Positions 47,094 through 53,878 of a DNA stretch of 56,398 nt are shown here, piece after piece. The notes under the pieces were generated by a model, which did no database searches, was not told where the DNA came from, and saw only the letters and a program-made list of their open reading frames with translations. The DNA is from Actinomycetota bacterium (GTDB lineage: Bacteria > Actinomycetota > Actinomycetes > Actinomycetales > Kineosporiaceae), in NCBI GenBank assembly GCA_030837345.1, contig JAUPKQ010000120.1, forward strand, positions 1 through 56,398, read 5' to 3'. Within the stretch, counting starts at the first letter, position 1; each line of letters starts with the position of its first letter. Both the position numbers and the translations under genes were made by a program.

Positions 47094-49352
47094 TCAGGCG
47101 TTCGCCCCTTCCGCCTCGGGCGACGCGGAGGCTTCGTCGGTCTTCTCCGCCTCGTCGTCGGCAAGGACCGGAACGAGCGACAGCTTTCCGCGCGGGTCGA
47201 TCGCGGAGATCTGCACCTGAACCTTGTGCCCGACCGAGAGGACGTCGTCGACGTTCTCCACGCGCTTCCCGCCGACCATCTTGCGGATCTCGCTGACGTG
47301 CAGGAGGCCGTCCTTGCCCGGGAGCAGCGAGATGAAGGCGCCGAAGGTCGTCGTCTTGACGACGGTGCCCATGTACCGCTCACCGACCTCGGGCATCGTC
47401 GGGTTGGCGATCGCGTTGATCGCCGTCCGGGCGGCCTCGGCCGACGGGCCGTCGGTGGCGCCGATGTAGACGGTCCCGTCGTCCTCGATCGAGATCTCGG
47501 CGCCGGTGTCGTCCTGGATCTGGTTGATCATCTTGCCCTTGGGCCCGATCACCTCACCGATCTTGTCGACCGGAACCTTGACCGAGATCACCCGCGGGGC
47601 GAACGGCGACATCTCGTCGGGCCGGTCGATCGCCTCGGCCATCACGTCGAGGATGTGCAGCCGGGCCTCACGGGCCTGGGTCAGCGCGCTGGCGAGCACC
47701 GACGCCGGAATGCCGTCGAGCTTGGTGTCGAGCTGGATCGCCGTGACGAACTCCGACGTCCCGGCGACCTTGAAGTCCATGTCGCCGAAGGCGTCCTCGG
47801 CACCGAGGATGTCGGTCAGGGCGGCGTATTCCGTCTGCCCGTCGACCGTGTCGGACACCAGGCCCATCGCGATGCCCGCGACCGGGGCGCGCAGCGGCAC
47901 ACCGGCGTTGAGCAGCGAGAGGGTCGAGGCGCAGACCGACCCCATCGAGGTCGACCCGTTGGAGCTCAGCGCCTCGCTGACCTGCCGGATCGCGTAGGGG
48001 AACTCCTCGCGCGCCGGGAGGACCGGGACGAGGGCACGCTCCGCGAGCGCACCGTGACCGATCTCGCGGCGCTTCGGGGAACCGACCCGGCCCGTCTCAC
48101 CGGTCGAGTACGGGGGGAAGTTGTAGTTGTGCATGTAGCGCTTGCGCGTCTCGGGCGAGAGGGTGTCGAGCTGCTGCTCCATGCGGAGCATGTTCAGCGT
48201 CGTCACGCCCATGATCTGCGTCTCGCCGCGCTCGAACAGCGCCGAGCCGTGAACCCGCGGGATCACCTCGACCTCGGCGGAGAGCGTGCGGATGTCGGCG
48301 AGCCCACGCCCGTCGATCCGCACCTTGTCGCGCAGGATGCGCATGCGCACCAGCTTCTTGGTCATCGCCCGGTACGCGGCCGAGATCTCCTTCTCGCGCC
48401 CGGCGAACGTCTCGGCGAGCGAGGCCCTGACAGCCTCCTTGATCTCGTCGAGGCGGTTCTCGCGCTCCGTCTTGCCCGCGATCGTCAGCGCGGCGGCCAG
48501 ATCGTCGGCGACGGCACCGGAGACGGCGTCGAAGACGTCGTCCTGGTAGTCGGGGAAGAGCGGGAACGTCGTGGTCGGCTTGGCGACCTGCTCGGCGATC
48601 GTTCGCTGGGCGGCCACCAGGGTCGCGATGAAGGGCTTGGCGGCCTCCAGGCCCGCGGCGACGACCTCCTCGGTCGGCGCGGCGACGCCGTCGTCCTTGA
48701 TGAGGTGCCAGGCCGACAGCGTGGCCTCGGCCTCGACCATCATGATCGCGACGTCCTGCGTGCCGTCGGCGGCGGTGACCACACGACCCGCGACGACCAT
48801 GTCGAAGACGGCCCGCTCCAGCTCACTGTGCCGGGGGAACGCGACCCACTGGCCGTCGATCAGCGCCACGCGGACACCGCCGATCGGGCCGCTGAACGGC
48901 AGCCCGGCGAGCTGGGTCGACAACGAGGCGCCATTGATGGCGATCACGTCGTACAGGTCGTCAGGGTTGAGCGCCATCACGGTGACGACGACCTGGACCT
49001 CGTTGCGCACGCCCTTGACGAACGACGGCCGCAGCGGCCTGTCGATCAGCCGGCAGGTGAGGATCGCGTCGGTGCTCGGCCGGCCCTCGCGACGGAAGAA
49101 CGAGCCCGGGATGCGGCCCGCGGCATACATCCGCTCCTCGACGTCGACGGTGAGCGGGAAGAAGTCGAACTGTTCCTTCGGGCTGCGGCCCGCGGTCGTC
49201 GTCGACAGGAGCATGGACTCACCGTCGAGGTAGACCGTGGCCGATCCGGCGGCCTGACGGGCCAGACGGCCCGTCTCGAACCGGACGGTGCGCGTGCCGA
49301 AAGAGCCGTTGTCAATGACGGCTTCCGCAAAAGTGATCTCGGGACCCTCCAC
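47094..49352 (-). CDS. pnp: Polyribonucleotide nucleotidyltransferase (PNPase)
   Basis: 752 residues from a GTG at 49352 preceded by GGAAGGGG; the longer frame upstream begins without support. A 3'-5' phosphorolytic RNase and guanosine-penta/tetraphosphate synthetase-like enzyme. Two RNase PH domains are followed by a KH domain ([19 protein letters not shown]) and an S1 domain ([21 protein letters not shown]). An acidic Ala/Glu-rich tail ends the protein. It follows rpsO and its hairpin. Confidence 0.96.
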   Translation of the reverse strand: MEGPEITFAEAVIDNGSFGTRTVRFETGRLARQAAGSATVYLDGESMLLSTTTAGRSPKEQFDFFPLTVDVEERMYAAGRIPGSFFRREGRPSTDAILTCRLIDRPLRPSFVKGVRNEVQVVVTVMALNPDDLYDVIAINGASLSTQLAGLPFSGPIGGVRVALIDGQWVAFPRHSELERAVFDMVVAGRVVTAADGTQDVAIMMVEAEATLSAWHLIKDDGVAAPTEEVVAAGLEAAKPFIATLVAAQRTIAEQVAKPTTTFPLFPDYQDDVFDAVSGAVADDLAAALTIAGKTERENRLDEIKEAVRASLAETFAGREKEISAAYRAMTKKLVRMRILRDKVRIDGRGLADIRTLSAEVEVIPRVHGSALFERGETQIMGVTTLNMLRMEQQLDTLSPETRKRYMHNYNFPPYSTGETGRVGSPKRREIGHGALAERALVPVLPAREEFPYAIRQVSEALSSNGSTSMGSVCASTLSLLNAGVPLRAPVAGIAMGLVSDTVDGQTEYAALTDILGAEDAFGDMDFKVAGTSEFVTAIQLDTKLDGIPASVLASALTQAREARLHILDVMAEAIDRPDEMSPFAPRVISVKVPVDKIGEVIGPKGKMINQIQDDTGAEISIEDDGTVYIGATDGPSAEAARTAINAIANPTMPEVGERYMGTVVKTTTFGAFISLLPGKDGLLHVSEIRKMVGGKRVENVDDVLSVGHKVQVQISAIDPRGKLSLVPVLADDEAEKTDEASASPEAEGANA

Positions 49353-49542
49353 TCGGGTACCCCTTCCGTTCTCTTGGGACGGAGCGAGGCCGATCGGAAA
49401 GGCTGATCCGGTCTTCGATCGAGGCGCTCGGGCCGGGGCGACGCCCTCCCGGGGGCCACTACCGAGGACCGGTGCGCCGTCCGTTCCCCGCTCCTGGCGT
49501 GTGTTGATTCTGCCGTCCGGCACTCCGCGGTGCCACGGCGAC

Positions 49543-49572
49543 GGGCCGCGGCCCCCGAAGGAGCCGCGGCCC
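49543..49572 (-). promoter_or_regulatory. rpsO-pnp intergenic hairpin
   Basis: A perfect 10-bp inverted repeat, GGGCCGCGGC and GCCGCGGCCC with a 10-nt loop, begins about 6 nt after the rpsO stop. There is no U-tract. In other bacteria this position holds an attenuator or an RNase III site that governs pnp mRNA; this is a plausible counterpart. Confidence 0.65.
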
Positions 49573-49577
49573 GGAGG

Positions 49578-49847
49578 TCACCGACGCAGGCCGAGCCGCT
49601 CGATCAGCGACCGGTAGCGGGTGATGTCGGTGCGCTGCAGGTACTGCAGCAGACGTCGGCGCTGGCCGACGAGGATGAGCAGACCACGACGGCTGTGGTG
49701 GTCGTGCTTGTGCTCCTTCAGGTGCTCGGTGAGGTCCTTGATGCGCCGGGTCAGCATCGCGACCTGGACCTCGGGAGATCCGGTGTCGCCCTCACGGGTC
49801 GCGTACTCCGTCATGATTTCCTGCTTGGTGGCGGCGTCGAGTGCCAA
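49578..49847 (-). CDS. rpsO: 30S ribosomal protein S15
   Basis: 89 residues, full length. Binds 16S rRNA in the platform. Conserved [33 protein letters not shown] and [11 protein letters not shown] segments. The only start that gives the normal N-terminus MALDAATK is a TTG at 49847, with GAGGGAG about 4 nt before it. It starts the rpsO-pnp order. Confidence 0.97.
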   Translation of the reverse strand: MALDAATKQEIMTEYATREGDTGSPEVQVAMLTRRIKDLTEHLKEHKHDHHSRRGLLILVGQRRRLLQYLQRTDITRYRSLIERLGLRR

Positions 49848-49980
49848 GGTGCTCCCTCACTGATCGTTGCGCGGCGCTCCGGGGCCGGTTCACCCGGGCT
49901 CTGCGGTCCGCGGCCGTTCTGACGGCGCCTTTACGCTATCAGCGCCACTGGTCACCCACCGAATCAGCGGGTCTGATCGG

Positions 49981-50988
49981 TCAAACCGGTCGAACCGGCC
50001 ACGAGACTCTCGCCGGGGCCGCCACCTCGAGGACGGTCCGGCACTCCTCGACATCGACGGCCATCTGCTCGACCAGGCGCTCGACGCTGTCGAAGCGCAG
50101 GGTAGGACGCAGGAGACGGACGAACTCGACGGCGACATGCTCGCCGTAGAGATCGAGGTCGTCGCGGTCGAGCACGCACGCCTCGACACGTCGCTCGGTG
50201 CCGCCGAAGGTCGGGTTGGTTCCGACCGAGACGGCAGCCGGCAGGCGGTGCCCGGGAACGTCCTCCGCGACGCCGAGACGGACCAGCCACCCGGCGTAGA
50301 CGCCGTCCGCCGGCACCAGCCCGGTGAGGTCGGGACCGAGGTTCGCTGTGGGGTACCCGAGCTGACGCCCTCGCCTGTCACCGACGACGACCGTCCCGAC
50401 GACGCGTGACGGGCGCCCCAGGACCTCGGCGGCGGTGGCCACGTCACCGGTCGTCACCAGTTCACGGGCCCACGTGGACGACCACCGCCGACCCGACGGG
50501 TGGGTGCGATCCACACCCCCGAGATCCTCCACCACCTCGACCCTGAAGCCCGCGGTCGCCCCCAGGGCCCGCAAGGTGGTGACGTCACCGCGGTTCCGGC
50601 GTCCGAACCGGGTGTCCTGCCCGACGACGACCACCGCCGCTCCGAGCGCCCCGACGAGCACCTCCCCCACGAACCGCTCGGGTTCCCAGGCGGCCAGCTC
50701 CCGGGTGAACGGCATGACGAGGACGGCGTCGAGGCCGGTGGCGGCGAGCAGATCAAGTCGCTCGTCCAGGCCCACGAGCACCGCCGGGGCCTTCGTGGGG
50801 TGCAGGACGGCGAGGGGGTGCGGATCGAAGGTGATCGCCACCGCGCGGGCTCCGTCCCGTCGCGCATCCGCCACCAGCTGGGTCAGCACCGCCTGGTGTC
50901 CGCGATGGACTCCGTCGAAGTTGCCGATCGTCACCACGGACGGGCCGAATCCCGCCGGGACCTGGTTCAGTCCGTTCCACCGCTCCAC
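49981..50988 (-). CDS. ribF: Bifunctional riboflavin kinase/FMN adenylyltransferase
   Basis: 335 residues from GTG 50988, which gives the typical MERWNGLNQVP start before VVTIGNFDGVHRGHQ. The N-terminal FAD-synthetase domain carries that GNFDGVHRGH motif; the C-terminal kinase domain has GYPTAN and PADGVYAGW. Together they make FMN and FAD. In most relatives truB is the next gene upstream; here a 0.9-kb insertion with small ORFs separates them. Confidence 0.95.
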   Translation of the reverse strand: MERWNGLNQVPAGFGPSVVTIGNFDGVHRGHQAVLTQLVADARRDGARAVAITFDPHPLAVLHPTKAPAVLVGLDERLDLLAATGLDAVLVMPFTRELAAWEPERFVGEVLVGALGAAVVVVGQDTRFGRRNRGDVTTLRALGATAGFRVEVVEDLGGVDRTHPSGRRWSSTWARELVTTGDVATAAEVLGRPSRVVGTVVVGDRRGRQLGYPTANLGPDLTGLVPADGVYAGWLVRLGVAEDVPGHRLPAAVSVGTNPTFGGTERRVEACVLDRDDLDLYGEHVAVEFVRLLRPTLRFDSVERLVEQMAVDVEECRTVLEVAAPARVSWPVRPV

Positions 50989-51255
50989 GTACCCACTGTG
51001 CCAGGACCGCCGGGCCGCCCGCGTCGCGGTGTCCTCCCCCGCGACCTCGTCCCCCGACGGATCGTGGTGATCCTTGGACAGCGGTGACCACAATGACAGG
51101 AGAGGAACCCTTCACCCGGCGTACACCCGCCATTCAAGGACAACTACCTCCGAAGAGCGGCCCCGAGACTTTCGGGCGCGAATCCGGCACGACGGTCGGA
51201 CAGGACTCCGCGGTCCGCGAGAAAGGAGAGGGCGAAGGCGCCGAACGGGCGGAAA

Positions 51256-51345
51256 TCACCAGGTGAGCACTATCGGAACTTCCGCACCGAACGCACCGGA
51301 CGCACCTGGCAGAAGAGCAGCCACCTGGTCTTCGGCCACTCTCAC
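51256..51345 (-). CDS. Possible 29-residue ORF overlapping the cysteine-rich peptide gene
   Basis: A GTG overlaps the stop of the 55-residue peptide gene by 4 nt (GTGA), the same arrangement seen for several coupled genes in the window. The product MRVAEDQVAALLPGASGAFG... is hydrophobic and ends LTW. Third-position GC is poor, so it may be chance. No family recognised. Confidence 0.25.
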   Translation of the reverse strand: MRVAEDQVAALLPGASGAFGAEVPIVLTW

Positions 51346-51509
51346 CAGCACATGATGCATTCGCTGAGAGTGCACTGCCCGCAGGCGTCGCTCCTGCCGT
51401 ACGACTCGCCGTCGGAGCCGAAACACCCCCCGGCGTAGCTTCCCCGCATCAGTTCCCTGAGCTCGGCCAATATTTCGGAATCGCAGGTATGAGCCAGCTT
51501 CGTGGGCAT
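51342..51509 (-). CDS. 55-residue, six-cysteine peptide; possible lantibiotic-like precursor
   Basis: Starts at ATG 51509 with AAGGGAG 6 nt upstream, downstream of a near-consensus promoter. Most codons end in G or C, like genuine genes here. The N-terminal 23 residues (MPTKLAHTCDSEILAELREL...) look like a helical leader; after AGG at 26-28 come GCFG, then CGQC, then CTLSECIMCW at the end. Cysteines are at 9, 29, 43, 46, 51 and 54. CTLSEC plus I-x-C closely resembles the CTLTSECIC end of mersacidin, whose Thr-Glu-Cys region binds lipid II. The alternative is a CxxC-x4-CxxC metal-binding microprotein. No LanM, LanB/C, protease or transporter gene lies within the window. Confidence 0.6.
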   Translation of the reverse strand: MPTKLAHTCDSEILAELRELMRGSYAGGCFGSDGESYGRSDACGQCTLSECIMCW

Positions 51510-51561
51510 CAAAATCTCCCTTCCATCTCCGATCATGAGGAGCGTCGCCGGATTCCGTGGA

Positions 51562-51584
51562 GCGGTGTCGTTCTGCGACACCGC
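51562..51584 (-). promoter_or_regulatory. Hairpin in the 5' leader of the cysteine-rich peptide gene
   Basis: GCGGTGTCG and CGACACCGC form a perfect 9-bp stem with a 5-nt loop, 53-75 nt before the ATG. No U-tract follows. It may modulate mRNA stability or translation. Confidence 0.55.
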
Positions 51585-51628
51585 ACGGTACGACGCGCGG
51601 GGCAAGAGGATTCATAGGTTCAGCGCCC

Positions 51629-51639
51629 CTGACATCAGT
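51629..51639. promoter_or_regulatory. Operator-like site overlapping the peptide promoter start point
   Basis: CTGACATCAGT differs at one position from the core of the upstream palindrome (CTGACGTCAGT at 51719-51729). It lies right after the -10 box, where a repressor would block initiation. Confidence 0.45.
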
Positions 51640-51640
51640 C

Positions 51641-51670
51641 AACCTAGGAGGCATTTGTCCGGCCTGTCAA
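51641..51670 (-). promoter_or_regulatory. Near-consensus sigma-70 promoter of the peptide gene
   Basis: On the minus strand TTGACA (51670-51665) and TAGGTT (51646-51641) are separated by 18 bp. The transcript would start near 51634, giving a leader of about 125 nt. It is the strongest promoter-like match I found in the window. Confidence 0.72.
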
Positions 51671-51716
51671 TTGGGGATACAACGACGTAACAATCGGCGG
51701 ACACCACCGGAGGTCG

Positions 51717-51730
51717 TACTGACGTCAGTA
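51717..51730. promoter_or_regulatory. Perfect 14-bp palindrome upstream of the peptide promoter
   Basis: TACTGACGTCAGTA is fully self-complementary and lies 47-60 bp upstream of the -35 box. With the near-identical site at 51629-51639 it forms a pair 90 bp apart. Confidence 0.55.
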
Positions 51731-51892
51731 TCAAAGACGGCGGTCAAGAAAAACCGCACAAGCTCGCTTCAATCCCGCCCCGCCGGCGACTCGCGTTTGG
51801 ATCAGGCCTTCGACCTGCGTCAATTCCGCGGCGGAAAGAATCGACGACATTCGGACGCTCTGCGTGGCGAACCCGACACATCCGGTTGACAT
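51731..51892 (-). CDS. Possible 39-53-residue ORF upstream of the peptide promoter
   Basis: Minus strand, ending at 51731. From ATG 51850 (or in-frame ATG 51892) the frame reads MSSILSAAELTQVEGLIQTR, then VAGGAG. The ELTQVEG...AGG pattern looks like a double-glycine secretion leader, which is why I mention it. Neither ATG has a good ribosome binding site and third-position GC is only moderate. It may be spurious. Confidence 0.22.
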   Translation of the reverse strand: MSTGCVGFATQSVRMSSILSAAELTQVEGLIQTRVAGGAGLKRACAVFLDRRL

Positions 51893-51931
51893 GGGGGGAA
51901 ATAGCCCCCGGAAGCAGCGGGAGCAATTCCT

Positions 51932-51943
51932 TGACCTAGGTCA
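51932..51943. promoter_or_regulatory. 12-bp palindrome near the end of truB
   Basis: TGACCTAGGTCA is a perfect palindrome in a lower-GC stretch between truB and the small ORFs. No promoter is tied to it, so its role is unknown. Confidence 0.35.
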
Positions 51944-52007
51944 CTAATTACCCGAAGTCACAACATAACCGGCCGATGTGAAATATATCACCGCCGCGAG
52001 TGACCGG

Positions 52008-52937
52008 TCATCTCGTGCCCGGGGTTCCCGAAACGGCCGGGGCGATCACCAGGACGGGTCTCGCCACGCCGTCCCGCTCCTCGAGAAGCGCCACGAGGCT
52101 CCCGTCAGGGGCGAATGCCGCGATCGGACCGCTCCCGGACCCCACGGAGGCGAGACTCCTCCCGTGTCCCAGGAGACGGGCCTCCCCGGCGGTGACGTCC
52201 CTGCCGGGGAATGCCACCCGTGCCGCGTCGGCCGGCGACAGCAGGACGAACGACTCCTCCAGCTGGTCGAGCGTCCGGGCGACCGGCAGGCCGTACGGGC
52301 CCACCGCCGTCCGCCGCAGAGCCGTGAGGTGCCCGCCGACGCCGAGAGCCGCACCGACGTCCCGGGCGAGAGCCCTGACGTAGGTGCCCGACGAACAGTC
52401 CACCGAGACGTCGACGTCGACGACGCCGTACCCGTCCACGACCGGGCGGCGCACGGAGAGGACGCTGAAACGGGACACCGTCACCGGACGCGCCGCGAGC
52501 TCGACGGTCTCCCCCGCCCTCACCCGGGCGTACGACCGGCGTCCATCGACCTTGATCGCACTGACCGAGCTGGGAACCTGCTGGATCTCTCCCGTCAGGG
52601 AGGCCACCGCCCGGGCGACGTCCCCGTCACCGACCGACGCGGCATCCGCGCGCGCGACGACCTCGCCCTCCGCGTCGTCGGTGACGGTCGCCACCCCGAG
52701 GCGCATCGTCGCGTCGTAGCTCTTCCCCGCCCCGACGAGGTAGGTGAGCAGTTTGGTCGCCCGCTCGACGCCGAGCACGAGCACGCCGGTCGCCATCGGG
52801 TCGAGAGTCCCCGCGTGGCCGACCCGCCGGGTACCGGCGAGACGCCGGACCCGGGCGACGACGTCGTGCGAGGTCCAGCCGGCGGGCTTGTCGACGACCA
52901 CGAGCCCCGAGGGACCCGGGACAGCGCCACGCGCCAT
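52008..52937 (-). CDS. truB: tRNA pseudouridine(55) synthase TruB
   Basis: 309 residues from ATG 52937, which shares bases with the rbfA stop (TGATG); GTG 52940 is the alternative. Makes pseudouridine 55 in the T-loop. Catalytic Asp lies in GHAGTLDPMATGVL (about 42-55); DKPAGWTSHDVV precedes it and the PUA-like tail ends the protein. Follows rbfA in the infB-rbfA-truB order, here separated from ribF. Confidence 0.96.
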   Translation of the reverse strand: MARGAVPGPSGLVVVDKPAGWTSHDVVARVRRLAGTRRVGHAGTLDPMATGVLVLGVERATKLLTYLVGAGKSYDATMRLGVATVTDDAEGEVVARADAASVGDGDVARAVASLTGEIQQVPSSVSAIKVDGRRSYARVRAGETVELAARPVTVSRFSVLSVRRPVVDGYGVVDVDVSVDCSSGTYVRALARDVGAALGVGGHLTALRRTAVGPYGLPVARTLDQLEESFVLLSPADAARVAFPGRDVTAGEARLLGHGRSLASVGSGSGPIAAFAPDGSLVALLEERDGVARPVLVIAPAVSGTPGTR

Positions 52938-53416
52938 CACCCGAGATCGCCCGCCTCGTCGTCGTCCCCCTCGTCGCCCGAGTCCTCGTCGAGCTCCTCC
53001 GCCGGTTTGCGGTAGGGGTCGGGGTCACCCGCGTAGCGCGCCGAGGCCGCCTGGGCCGCGACGTCGGCGTCCTGGGCGGCCGCGACGCGCAGGACCTTCT
53101 CGATATGGGCGGCGTTCTCGGGAATGGCATCCGCGATGAACTCGAGCGTCGGGGTCAACCGGATACCGGTGCGGCGCCCGACCTCGGACCGCAGCACCCC
53201 TTTGGCGCTCTCGATCGCGGCCGCGCTGGCGGCCTTCTCCTCGTCGTCACCGAAGACGGTGTAGAAGATCGTCGCGTGCTGCAGATCGCCGGTCACCCGG
53301 GTGTCGGTCACGGTGACAAAACCCAGCCGCGGGTCCTTGACCCTCTTCTCCAGCGCCTCCGCGACGATCTCGTGGATACGGTCGGCCAGTTTTCGCGCGC
53401 GTGCGGTGTCAGCCAT
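52937..53416 (-). CDS. rbfA: 30S ribosome-binding factor RbfA
   Basis: 159 residues. Helps mature the 5' end of 16S rRNA and assemble the 30S subunit. The KH-like fold includes [20 protein letters not shown] at the start, [13 protein letters not shown] and [13 protein letters not shown]. The C-terminal ~40 residues form an acidic tail ([20 protein letters not shown]). GAGGAA lies near the ATG. Confidence 0.95.
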   Translation of the reverse strand: MADTARARKLADRIHEIVAEALEKRVKDPRLGFVTVTDTRVTGDLQHATIFYTVFGDDEEKAASAAAIESAKGVLRSEVGRRTGIRLTPTLEFIADAIPENAAHIEKVLRVAAAQDADVAAQAASARYAGDPDPYRKPAEELDEDSGDEGDDDEAGDLG

Positions 53417-53497
53417 CGGTGGTTCCTCTTCGTCGGCGGCGTCAGTTCGGTGGAACGGCGAGGAGGTCGTCCTCGTACGTCATAGGAGTCCTTGTCG

Positions 53498-53794
53498 TCA
53501 GGAGTCCTCGTCGTCCCAGATTCTCGTCCGGGCCTTTAGAAGTTCGACCTCCGGGCGGCCCGCGACGAGACGCTCGCAGGCGTCGAGCATCTGGCGGGCG
53601 TGCCCGGGATCGGCAGAGACGACAGCCACGGACACCTCGCTGCGTCGATGCAGGTCGAGATGACCCGTTTCGGCCGCGCTCACCGCGAAGCGCCGTCGCA
53701 GCTCGGCCACGATCGGACGGACGACGGAACGTTTCTCCTTCAGCGAGTGGACGTCGCCGAGCAGAAGATCAAGAGTGAGTGATCCCAGATACAT
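53498..53794 (-). CDS. ylxP: DUF503 (YlxP-like) protein
   Basis: 98 residues from ATG 53794, giving the standard MYLGSLTLDLLLGDVHSLKE start. Small protein conserved between infB and rbfA in Gram-positive bacteria and thought to act with ribosome assembly factors; its activity is not established. VSADPGHARQMLDACERLV is the conserved C-terminal helix. Confidence 0.92.
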   Translation of the reverse strand: MYLGSLTLDLLLGDVHSLKEKRSVVRPIVAELRRRFAVSAAETGHLDLHRRSEVSVAVVSADPGHARQMLDACERLVAGRPEVELLKARTRIWDDEDS

Positions 53795-53878
53795 GATGTG
53801 TACCGGTCGGCCCGGCCACCGGCCCGGTGCGACCCGTGAGGGCCTCACCGAACCGGTGGACGATGCCGTGCGGGCGCG

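Noticed and set aside
51084-51355. Plus-strand small frames opposite the peptide locus
   Set aside because: A frame ending ITR overlaps a GTG frame by 4 nt, but neither has a ribosome binding site and both lie antisense to the better-supported minus-strand peptide.
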